Positions 39,272-47,742 of a stretch of 50,863 bases of DNA are shown in pieces. The stretch is from Chloroflexota bacterium (GTDB lineage Bacteria > Chloroflexota > Anaerolineae > Aggregatilineales > Phototrophicaceae), in NCBI GenBank assembly GCA_009840575.1, contig VXNO01000174.1, forward strand, positions 1 to 50,863, given 5' to 3'. A program made the translations under genes and the position numbers. The notes beneath the pieces were generated by a model. It did not search any database and was not told where the DNA came from. It worked only from the letters and a program-made list of their open reading frames with translations. Position 1 is the first letter of the stretch, and each line of letters opens with the position of its first letter.

Positions 39272-39314
39272 CGGCGCTTTTCACCCCCTCAACCCCCAGA
39301 GGGGGCTATAGCAG

Positions 39315-40085
39315 CTACAGAATCTGATCCAGGAACTCTTGCGTGCGCGGATGATGAGAGATTTCGTCGCTGAAGAAGTTCTCTGGCGGACCCTGCTCGA
39401 CGATGCGCCCCATATCCATGAAGATGACGCGGTCGGCGACTTCCCGCGCGAATCCCATCTCGTGCGTAACCACCAACATCGTCATGCCGGTGCGCGCTAG
39501 CTCTTTCATAACATCCAGCACTTCTTTGATCATCTCAGGGTCTAGCGCCGAGGTCGGCTCGTCAAAGAGCATGATCTTCGGCTCCATAGCCAGGGCGCGG
39601 GCGATGGCGACGCGCTGCTGCTGGCCGCCGGAGAGTTGCCCGGGGTACTTATAGGCTTGCTCGGGGATGCCGACCCGCTCCAGCAATTCCATCGCCCGGT
39701 GTTCGGCTTTGTCGCGTGCCCAGTGCCGCACTTTCATCGGCGCAAGCGTGATATTGTCCATCACCGTCAAATGCGGGAAGAGGTTAAATTGCTGGAAGAC
39801 CATGCCGGTCTCGCGGCGGATCTCGGCGATATTCTGCACATCGTGGCTTAACTCAATGCCATCGACGATGATTGTGCCATCCTGGTGCTCTTCCAGCCGA
39901 TTGATGCAGCGGATGAAAGTGGACTTGCCCGAGCCAGAGGGTCCGATGATAACCAGCACTTCCTGCGGCATCACTTCTAGCGATATATTGCGCAAGACAT
40001 GAAATTCGCCGAACCACTTGTTCATATCGCGGCAGATGATGATTGGGTCGTCGCCCGCCATGACTTGCTTGCTGTCCGCTTCCAT
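39315..40085 (-). CDS. Amino acid ABC transporter ATP-binding protein (GlnQ/AapP-type)
   Basis: [58 protein letters not shown]. Confidence 0.96.
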   Translation of the reverse strand: MEADSKQVMAGDDPIIICRDMNKWFGEFHVLRNISLEVMPQEVLVIIGPSGSGKSTFIRCINRLEEHQDGTIIVDGIELSHDVQNIAEIRRETGMVFQQFNLFPHLTVMDNITLAPMKVRHWARDKAEHRAMELLERVGIPEQAYKYPGQLSGGQQQRVAIARALAMEPKIMLFDEPTSALDPEMIKEVLDVMKELARTGMTMLVVTHEMGFAREVADRVIFMDMGRIVEQGPPENFFSDEISHHPRTQEFLDQIL

Positions 40086-40115
40086 TGTGTGCCTCCGCTT
40101 TGCTGATTGCGCGCG

Positions 40116-43100
40116 CTAGAGATATTCCGCTCGTACCGCGCCCGAGCCAGTCGCTTCTACCTTGCGGCTGATGTAGGACATAAGGTAGCTGAAGACAAAG
40201 AATATAATCGCGACATACAGGAAGGTCTCTTGACGCCGCTGCAAGTATTCGGGCTGCGCGACCACCCGTTGGGCGATGCCCAGGATCTCCGCCAAGCCCA
40301 CGATGTAGACCAGCGAGGTGTCTTTGAAGAGCGAGATAAATTGCCCGACCAGCGCCGGGATGACCGCCCGCAGCGCCTGTGGCAGCAAGATATGCAGGGT
40401 CGTCTGCCAGGTGGACAAGCCAATCGCCTGCGCCGCTTCCATCTGCCCGCGCCCGATGGACTGCAAGCCACCGCGCACATTTTCCGCCAGGTAGGCCGCG
40501 CTGAACATGGTGATGCCCACCCAGGCGCGCACCGCCCCTTCGATTGTCGCCAAGGTGGGGTCAATCAGCGGCACCAGCAACGTCGCCATGAAGAGCACCG
40601 TGATGAGTGGTACACCGCGCACCGCTTCAATGTAGAGGATGCAAGCTGTCTTGACGACCGGCAAAGAGCTGCGCCGCCCCAGCGCCAAAGCCACGCCGAT
40701 AGGGAAGGATGCGCCCACGCCCAATATCGTCAGCTGCATGGTCAGCATCAAGCCGCCCCACAGCCGCTTGTCCGATAAAGGCAGCAGGTCAGCCGCGGAG
40801 GTTTGCAGTATGCCCTGCGCTTCCAGCCCGGTGACCAGGCTCGGCACGAGCACGAGCGCCGCCAGCCAAAGCAGAAAGACAAGCGCCAAGCCCAACTGCG
40901 GGGAGCTGCCCAGCCCCCTCAGCAAGCCGCCGGCTGGCCGCTTGCGACTCTTGTACGCGCCTTGTCCAAGCTCGCCGCGTCTGAATTCATAAGCGCCCAC
41001 CGCCAGCCAAACAATGAAGAGCGCGCTTGATGCGCGGTCCAGCAATGTCCAGGTTTGCAACCACAGGAAGGTCAAGAGCAGCAAGCCAATGATGATGCGG
41101 TTGGAGTTCCACTGCAGCGCGCCGCCGAAGAACATCCAGCCCATCCAAAGCGCAAATGCCAGCGCCGCCAGCAAACTCGCCATGCCCTCGCCAGCCAGCG
41201 TGTTTGTATCAAGAACTGTAAAAAAGATAGCCAGCCAGCCGAGCAGATAACCAGCGCGCTTAACTGACAGGGGCAGATGGCTGCGCAGCAACTCGCCGAG
41301 ATGCCCCGCCAGCAAGCCCAGCGCCACCAGCCCCAGCCATAGCCCCAAAGACGAAAGCGGTTCTGTCACCCAGCCGGGCCAGACCAGGTTGATGATATGC
41401 CCGCCGAGCAGTGGCAAAAAGAAGCCGCCCGCCAGCAGCGCCGCCCCCGCCAAGCCGCCGCGGTACAGCAAGCCGATAAAGCGCATCGCCAGCAGCCACA
41501 GCAAACCCGCCAAGCCGCCGCCCAGCGCCGCGCCAGACAAACCGCCCACGCCCGATGCCATCACATACATCACAAGCGGGAAAGCCGCCCAGCTATACAG
41601 CAGCGGCCGATTCAAAGAGCCTTCCGCGTCTTCGCCCGGGTAATTGCGGATGAGCCAGGCTTCGCAGCGCCGCGCCAGTTCGACGAGGCCAAATGCCGCC
41701 GCCAACTGCAACGCGACGCGGGCGACTTCCGAAAGGCCGCCGCCAGCCACTATCGCGAAGTAAGCCAGCAAGACCAAGAGCGGCGCTAGCGCCCAAGCCA
41801 ACACAACCAGCCGATTTAGGGGCTCGTCAAATGCGCTCTGTTTGCCGAGCAGATGCGCCATGATGCGCCCAAATACAAAGCCCCAGACGACCGTGATGAA
41901 GAAGGGCAGCAGCGCCTCGACCTGCCGAAAGAATGAGGGGATAAAATGGATGAGGAAGGTCGGGAAATCACGCAAGCCGCGGAATTGATTGTCAATCAGC
42001 GCCACATAGGGGATGTTGCTGCCGTCAACCTGCGGGCGCGCTGCCGTTACCACCAGCGCATCGTCATTGACGCGCACATAACGCGATTCAGTGGGGCTGA
42101 GCGTGCGCTCGATGATGGGATGAATGCCGTAAGCAGCCAGGATGGCGCTGCCCCTGTGCCCCTCGGCGGCATTTTTGCTGAAGATGTACCAGCCGTCGCG
42201 CGGGATGGTGAATGTAACCTGGTCGCCTGCAGCGCTCAGCACGCCGTCCGCCAGCGTCTCCAGACTGCGCGCGTCGCGGATGGCGACCTGCATGGGCGTT
42301 TGCCCCAGCTGATAAAGCTCCAGCACGGATTGTGGCGTCAGCAGGCGCACGAACATGTCACGCAAGAAGGCGGCTTCGCGCGCTGACGGATTGATCAGTT
42401 TTTCTTCATCATCGCGCTGGGCGGGTTTGCCGATGAGGTCTTCGGACAAATGCAGGACCAAAAGCTCACCCAGCTCTTCCAGTTGCTCGCTGGCGAGCGT
42501 GGCGCTGGTCAAGGCGGCGAAACTGTCATGCAAATAGATGGGCAGCGCGCGGCTCACCGACAGATTCCTGATGCCGTCCTCCAGTGGCACGGCTGCGTCC
42601 AGGATGGCATCGACGTTTGGCTCGGTTGTACGGGCTGCCTCTTTGAGCCTGACCAGCCACCAGCGCAATTTTTCGATTGCCACATCGCCCTGGGTCAGCT
42701 CCGCGCCCATGCCAGCCACGAACTTGTGGGTCGAAGCCAGCATGTCGTTGGTGCGCATGAAGGTGCGGATATTGAGACGGGTGCGTTCTTCCAGCGTCTC
42801 GGTCAGCTCGCGACTTAGCATGCTGTCGAAGGTCTCGCCAACCGCATGCTGCTGTTCGATGCGGTTATTAGCGGCATTCGCCAAGGCATTGGTCCCCCGG
42901 TCGGAGAAGCCAGACAAGTCACGTAGGGTTTCTATATCGGCAACTTCGTCCAGCGCCAGGCTGACGGACACGGTTTCACCGGCCGCGGCGATGAAAGCCA
43001 GGCTGCGCTGGGGCGTCAATGTGGAGGCGCGGTCAATGATATCCACATTGCCCGCCGTAAAGTAGGATTTGGGCTGGCTGACGCCCCCGTCAATGAGCGG

Positions 43101-43508
43101 CGGCAATATCGACACCGCCACAATGACCGTCAGAGCCAGCGGCGTCAGCAAGCGCGCAGCCACCTGCCCCCAAGCCGCCAGGCTGATGCCAGTCAAAAAA
43201 GCCGCCAGCAGCACGACAATTGCCAGCCGCCATTCGTAGATACTCTCGAAGGATTCCATCATCAGCAGGCGCTGGTTGTTGATGATGGCAAACCAGTTGC
43301 CGCTTCTCACCGTCCAACCGAGGAAGCTGACCGTCAGCGCCACAATCAACAGCGCAACCAGCACGCTGACGATGGTATCACTCGGCGAGCCGAAGAGGTT
43401 TTGACGCAGCCAGCCGAGGATCCCCACTTCGGCGCGAGACGGCGGCTGTGGCGGCTCCTCGGCATGGAAGATAATAGTCTTGCTGGCGTCAACTGTAGGG
43501 TCTGTCAT
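40116..43508 (-). CDS. Amino acid ABC transporter permease (AapM-like) with very large internal insertion
   Basis: N-terminal TM region and C-terminal permease core (LWGGLMLTMQLTILGVGASFPIGVALALGRRS..., EAA loop GQMEAAQAIGLSTWQTTLHILLPQALRAVIPA); 1130 aa. Confidence 0.88.
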   Translation of the reverse strand: MTDPTVDASKTIIFHAEEPPQPPSRAEVGILGWLRQNLFGSPSDTIVSVLVALLIVALTVSFLGWTVRSGNWFAIINNQRLLMMESFESIYEWRLAIVVLLAAFLTGISLAAWGQVAARLLTPLALTVIVAVSILPPLIDGGVSQPKSYFTAGNVDIIDRASTLTPQRSLAFIAAAGETVSVSLALDEVADIETLRDLSGFSDRGTNALANAANNRIEQQHAVGETFDSMLSRELTETLEERTRLNIRTFMRTNDMLASTHKFVAGMGAELTQGDVAIEKLRWWLVRLKEAARTTEPNVDAILDAAVPLEDGIRNLSVSRALPIYLHDSFAALTSATLASEQLEELGELLVLHLSEDLIGKPAQRDDEEKLINPSAREAAFLRDMFVRLLTPQSVLELYQLGQTPMQVAIRDARSLETLADGVLSAAGDQVTFTIPRDGWYIFSKNAAEGHRGSAILAAYGIHPIIERTLSPTESRYVRVNDDALVVTAARPQVDGSNIPYVALIDNQFRGLRDFPTFLIHFIPSFFRQVEALLPFFITVVWGFVFGRIMAHLLGKQSAFDEPLNRLVVLAWALAPLLVLLAYFAIVAGGGLSEVARVALQLAAAFGLVELARRCEAWLIRNYPGEDAEGSLNRPLLYSWAAFPLVMYVMASGVGGLSGAALGGGLAGLLWLLAMRFIGLLYRGGLAGAALLAGGFFLPLLGGHIINLVWPGWVTEPLSSLGLWLGLVALGLLAGHLGELLRSHLPLSVKRAGYLLGWLAIFFTVLDTNTLAGEGMASLLAALAFALWMGWMFFGGALQWNSNRIIIGLLLLTFLWLQTWTLLDRASSALFIVWLAVGAYEFRRGELGQGAYKSRKRPAGGLLRGLGSSPQLGLALVFLLWLAALVLVPSLVTGLEAQGILQTSAADLLPLSDKRLWGGLMLTMQLTILGVGASFPIGVALALGRRSSLPVVKTACILYIEAVRGVPLITVLFMATLLVPLIDPTLATIEGAVRAWVGITMFSAAYLAENVRGGLQSIGRGQMEAAQAIGLSTWQTTLHILLPQALRAVIPALVGQFISLFKDTSLVYIVGLAEILGIAQRVVAQPEYLQRRQETFLYVAIIFFVFSYLMSYISRKVEATGSGAVRAEYL

Positions 43509-43511
43509 CGT

Positions 43512-45026
43512 CTACCTCGAAACAATTTCGAAGCGCTGATTGACCAGGTTCATCACCAAAGAAATCGCCAGGCTGATAACGAGGTAGGCCAGCAGCACCA
43601 TCAAGATGCCGGTCACGGATTGCCCGCTCTGGTTGATGATGGTGTTCGTCACCTGGAAGATATCCGTATACGATACGGCGATCGCCAGGCTGGAGTTCTT
43701 CGACAGGTTCAGGTACTGGTTGCCTAGCGGCGGGATGATGACGCGCAATGCCTGGGGCAGCACGATGCGCCGCAGCATGTCGCCTTGTGAAATGCCCAAA
43801 GCCCGCGATGCTTCCAGCTGGCCTTTGGGCACGGCTTGGATGCCAGCGCGCACGATCTCGGCGATGAAGGCGGAGGTATAGATGACCAAGCCCAAGAAAA
43901 CCGCCAGGTAGGCCGGCGAGATTTCGATGCCGGTTTCGACATTGCGACCGCGGCGGTCCAGCGTGGGCGGACGGTAGAGCAGGGGCTGGCGAGTATATTC
44001 CAGTTCCTGATCGATCGTCAGCAGCCCGGACTCAAAAGCGTCATCGTACTCCATATCAACGATGGCATCGTGGTCTTCGTTATAGACCTGGATGACTGAG
44101 GGCGTCGGCAGCATGCCAACGATCAGCCAGCCCAACAGCGTAAAACCGGCCACGCTAATCACAATGGCGCTGGTGCGCGGAGTAGGCCGCCCGGTCGAAT
44201 CGGTGATGAAGTGGAGGTAACGCCAAAGCGCCGCCGCCACGAGGATGCCAATCACCACAAAGACCATCCACACGCCAAACAGCGCTGATGGAAGCAGCTC
44301 GAAGAGAGCCACGCCCTTGATGCTGATGTAGATGGCGGGCAGCAACTCGACCGGTGTGCCGCTGCTGACCAGTTCGATGCCCAGCAGATTGACCAGGATG
44401 ATGATGGCGACGCCGCCTTCGCGCGCCAATATGCGCCAGGATTTGCGCCGCAAGCTGCCGCTGAGACGCCAAATGCCAACCAAAACGACCAGCGAAAGGG
44501 CATATTGCAGCAGGGGCAGCGAGCGTATGCCTTCTTGTGGCAGCTCGATCGATTCTTGCTGCGGCGGCAGGGCGAAAAGAACCACAAAATACCAGGTGAA
44601 TATCTGCAAGAGCACCGGCGTATTGCGCAGCACTTCGACATAAACGCGCGAGATGCTGCGCACCAGGAAGTTGTTATTCAGCAGCAGCACGCCCACCAAC
44701 ATGCCCAGGATGGTCGTCGCCACCAGCCCCACTGACACAACGCGCAGGGTATTGATAAAGCCGACGCGAAAGGCGTCAACATAGCGGTCGTTGGAGGAAT
44801 AACTGCCCGAGTCAGCGATATTGAAGCCGGCGCGGTTTTGGAGAAATTCAAAATTGGGGCTTTGGTTGGTCGCGTCCAAAGCGGAATTGATGCGCAGAGC
44901 CAGGTCGTTGAATACGATGACCACGACCAGGACAAACACGATCTGGGCGATGCCTTGCAAGATGCGCCCGTCGCGCAAGAGCGCAGGCAAGATCTTGACG
45001 CCTTGTGGGGGGGGTACATTTTCCAT
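43512..45026 (-). CDS. Amino acid ABC transporter permease (AapQ-like)
   Basis: LRNTPVLLQIFTWYFVVLFALP; GQLEASRALGISQGDMLRRIVLPQALRVIIPPLGNQYLNLSKNSSLA. Confidence 0.93.
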   Translation of the reverse strand: MENVPPPQGVKILPALLRDGRILQGIAQIVFVLVVVIVFNDLALRINSALDATNQSPNFEFLQNRAGFNIADSGSYSSNDRYVDAFRVGFINTLRVVSVGLVATTILGMLVGVLLLNNNFLVRSISRVYVEVLRNTPVLLQIFTWYFVVLFALPPQQESIELPQEGIRSLPLLQYALSLVVLVGIWRLSGSLRRKSWRILAREGGVAIIILVNLLGIELVSSGTPVELLPAIYISIKGVALFELLPSALFGVWMVFVVIGILVAAALWRYLHFITDSTGRPTPRTSAIVISVAGFTLLGWLIVGMLPTPSVIQVYNEDHDAIVDMEYDDAFESGLLTIDQELEYTRQPLLYRPPTLDRRGRNVETGIEISPAYLAVFLGLVIYTSAFIAEIVRAGIQAVPKGQLEASRALGISQGDMLRRIVLPQALRVIIPPLGNQYLNLSKNSSLAIAVSYTDIFQVTNTIINQSGQSVTGILMVLLAYLVISLAISLVMNLVNQRFEIVSR

Positions 45027-45218
45027 CGGCGCACTCAGACCAGTATGCTGCGTGGGCAGAGATTAACCAGATTGGCTGGACATTTCGCAGCGCTTCGCCA
45101 GCCCCAACAAGCACAAACAAAACCAGAAACTTCACTTAAGAAAATAAAGCTGTCACAGGGGCATATCGCTGGAAAGGCGACATGCCCCGTGGTCAAACTT
45201 GACGAAAACCGTTTCGAT

Positions 45219-46259
45219 CTAACGGAAGGGAGAGGCGTAGAGCAAGCCGCCGTCCGTCCACAGCGCGTTGACGCCACGATCCAAACCAAAGATCGTGTCC
45301 TTGCCCAGGTGGCGCTCGAAGACCTCGCCATAATTGCCGATTTGGCTGATGACATCAACCATAAAGCCATCGTTGATGCCGAAGTATTCGCCGGCGACAT
45401 TATCGCCCAAGCCCAGCAAGCGCCCGATGCCAGCATCTTCGCTGTCCATGTAATCGCCGACGTTCATGCTGTTGATGCCCAGCTCTTCGGCAGTCATCAT
45501 GCCCCAGACCGTCCAGCGGACGATATCAGCGAAGGTCGCGTCGCTCTGCGGGCTGACCGGCCCAAGCGGCTCCTTGCTGATTACTTCGGGCAGGATCAGA
45601 TGCGCGGCGGGATCGGTAGAAGTCGCCTTGCGAGAGACGAGGCTGCTCACATCGCTGGTGAAGGCATCGCAAGCGCCCGCTTCATAGGCATCCATGATCG
45701 CGTCGAAATCCTGGAAAGTGCTCAGTTCCCAATCGGCGCCCAAGGCGTTCTCCGTGTCGGTGATGTTGAGCTCGGTGGTCGTGCCGGCCGTGGCACACAT
45801 GGTGATGCTCTCTTCGCCGAGTTCAGCAAGGTTGGTGATGCCGAGATCAACCTTGACCATAATGCCCTGCCCGTCATAAAAGGTGGTGGGGCCGAAAGTG
45901 GCACCCCATTCAGTATCGCGGCTGAGCGTCCAGGTGGTGTTGCGGACGAGCAAGTCAATCTCGCCGCCCGCCATCGCCGTCGGTCGTTCCGCAGCCGTCA
46001 AGGGGCGGAAGCCCACAGCGTCCGCATCGCCCAGCACAGCGGCAGCCACAGCGCGGCAGAAATCGACATCAAAGCCAACAAAGTCGCCGGCATCGTTCTG
46101 CGTGCCAAAGCCCGGCAGCACTGTGTTGACACCACAGAGCAGTTCGCCGCGTTCCATGATGCGCTCAACGATGTGCCCATCGTCTTGCGCCATAGCCAGC
46201 CCGCTGCCCAGCGCCAGCAAGCTGATGACGACAAGCGCGAATACAATATAGCGTTTCAT
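45219..46259 (-). CDS. Amino acid ABC transporter substrate-binding protein (AapJ-like)
   Basis: Signal peptide MKRYIVFALVVISLLALGSGLAMAQ; RGELLCGVNTVLPGFGTQNDAGDFVGFDVDFCRAVAAAVLGD. Confidence 0.94.
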   Translation of the reverse strand: MKRYIVFALVVISLLALGSGLAMAQDDGHIVERIMERGELLCGVNTVLPGFGTQNDAGDFVGFDVDFCRAVAAAVLGDADAVGFRPLTAAERPTAMAGGEIDLLVRNTTWTLSRDTEWGATFGPTTFYDGQGIMVKVDLGITNLAELGEESITMCATAGTTTELNITDTENALGADWELSTFQDFDAIMDAYEAGACDAFTSDVSSLVSRKATSTDPAAHLILPEVISKEPLGPVSPQSDATFADIVRWTVWGMMTAEELGINSMNVGDYMDSEDAGIGRLLGLGDNVAGEYFGINDGFMVDVISQIGNYGEVFERHLGKDTIFGLDRGVNALWTDGGLLYASPFR

Positions 46260-46369
46260 TCCTTCACTCTCCTTTAGCTGTTGATAATGTACGAACCGAG
46301 CCAGATGAATCCATGCACAGCTCACAACTCCATTATAGCCAGAATCAGTCTATAGTTGTCAAGCGATTC

Positions 46370-46412
46370 AAAAAAAGACCGGACTGACAAGACATGGCTG
46401 TCAGAACGGTCT
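46370..46412 (-). terminator. Rho-independent terminator downstream of the selW-like gene
   Basis: Minus strand AGACCG-TT-CTGACA-loop-TGTCAG-TC-CGGTCT followed by T-tract (plus strand caaaaaagaccg...cggtct). Confidence 0.85.
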
Positions 46413-46437
46413 CTGTGCTGTGTCCTGCCGCTTGTGT

Positions 46438-46731
46438 TTAGCTGGCGGCCATCTCTACATCGGCGGGGCGGATTTTCTCCAAGGCTGCGCCTATCGCGGC
46501 GCGGATTTCACCCGGCTCGGCATGGCGTCCGACTTCTTTCTTGCAAAAGACGCGCTCGCCATTGACCCAAACATCAAATACGCCGCCGCTGCCCGGCACC
46601 AATTTCCAGCTGCTGATGTAATACTCGATCTCGCGCTCGTTCAAGATTTCGTCCGTCAAACTGACGGCTTGGGGTTGGTGCCCTCAAGCGGCGCAGTATT
46701 CGACGACGATGTCCATGATCCCATTTTGCAT
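46438..46731 (-). CDS. SelW/Rdx (SelT/SelW/SelH) family selenoprotein, TGA at 46684-46686 read as selenocysteine
   Basis: MQNGIMDIVVEYCAA(U)GHQPQAVSLTDEILNEREIEYYISSWKLVPGSGGVFDVWVNGERVFCKKEVGRHAEPGEIRAAIGAALEKIRPADVEMAAS; CxxU at the canonical redox position; AGGAGAG SD upstream of ATG 46731. ORF track only shows the truncated 46438..46659. Confidence 0.87.
46653..46667 (-). promoter_or_regulatory. Putative bacterial SECIS hairpin
   Basis: CCGTC-AGTTT-GACGG; 21 nt between TGA and loop; G in first two loop positions. Confidence 0.75.
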
Positions 46732-46898
46732 GACACACTCTCCTTCATAGCAACTCGTTTCTTTCGACACTTTGAATGTAGCACAGTGTGGCTGGATTTA
46801 CAAGCGCGGAGGGCAAAGTGAGCGCCGAGCCGATTGTCTACCCTGCAGTCCTATACTAAAATTAGTTTCTTGACTTATTTTCCAGAAAGGGCTTGTAT

Positions 46899-47681
46899 AT
46901 GAAGCTGAAGTCGCATTGGCTATTACCCATCCCTGCGCTTCGCTGCTGCCTGGCGCTTGCGCTGCTGTTCATCACCAGCATATCCGCGCTGGCGCAGTTT
47001 GATACGCTGTCTGACGAGGATCGGTGCTTCTTGGGGCAGACCGAGTTTTGTCCTGGCGCGCCGGAAGCGGAAGAGGAAACTGAGGAAAAAGCTGAGAATC
47101 AGGAAAGCGCCGAAAAAGAAACCGTCAGCGTTGAGCGCGAGCTCAGGTCAAATTGCCCCGACCTCCTCGCCGGTGTGGTTGTCTCCGGCTATAGTGCACA
47201 GACATTCTGCCAGATCGTGAGCGTTGCCGGCCTCGGGCGGATTGATGAACTCCCCGATGACATTATCATCGCCGTCGATGTTTGGGGTTTTGTACCGCCA
47301 GGCGTCGAAGTTTGCTTCCTGCAAAATGGCAGCCTGGCGTTCCTCGACGCTGATTACTCGCCACGCGAATTGCGCGATATGGAAGCCTACCAGCGCGATG
47401 GCATGACCTGCGGCACGATCAACAAGCATGGCACAGTCGTACTGTTTGCTGCTTCTCAGCCGAGCAGCGAAGACGTCGCGGTGGGAGATTGCCAGATTAA
47501 GGTGACGGGCTCGCTCTACTTGCGTGCGGAACCAGCCGGCGAGATCCTCGATATTGTCTGGCTCCATTCGGAAGTGCCGGTACTGGCAACGAATGGCAAG
47601 TGGTTCAAGGTCACATTTGAAGGGCAGACCGGCTACGTCACCCGCAGATACCACCGGGTTCTGCGTGGCAACTGCGGCTAA
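46899..47681 (+). CDS. Secreted hypothetical protein with C-terminal bacterial SH3-like domain
   Basis: Signal peptide CLALALLFITSISALAQ; acidic linker; CQIKVTGSLYLRAEPAGEILDIVWLHSEVPVLATNGKWFKVTFEGQTGYVTRRY. Confidence 0.75.
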   Translation: MKLKSHWLLPIPALRCCLALALLFITSISALAQFDTLSDEDRCFLGQTEFCPGAPEAEEETEEKAENQESAEKETVSVERELRSNCPDLLAGVVVSGYSAQTFCQIVSVAGLGRIDELPDDIIIAVDVWGFVPPGVEVCFLQNGSLAFLDADYSPRELRDMEAYQRDGMTCGTINKHGTVVLFAASQPSSEDVAVGDCQIKVTGSLYLRAEPAGEILDIVWLHSEVPVLATNGKWFKVTFEGQTGYVTRRYHRVLRGNCG

Positions 47682-47698
47682 GCCTGCCCTGCGCGATA

Positions 47699-47724
47699 CC
47701 CCGCCCGGTCGCTGCCAGGCGGGG
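47699..47724. terminator. Hairpin between convergent genes (probable terminator)
   Basis: CCCCGCC-cggtcgctgcca-GGCGGGG just after the SH3-protein stop and before the leuS stop. Confidence 0.6.
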
Positions 47725-47742
47725 CTAGCATTGTAATTTGAA

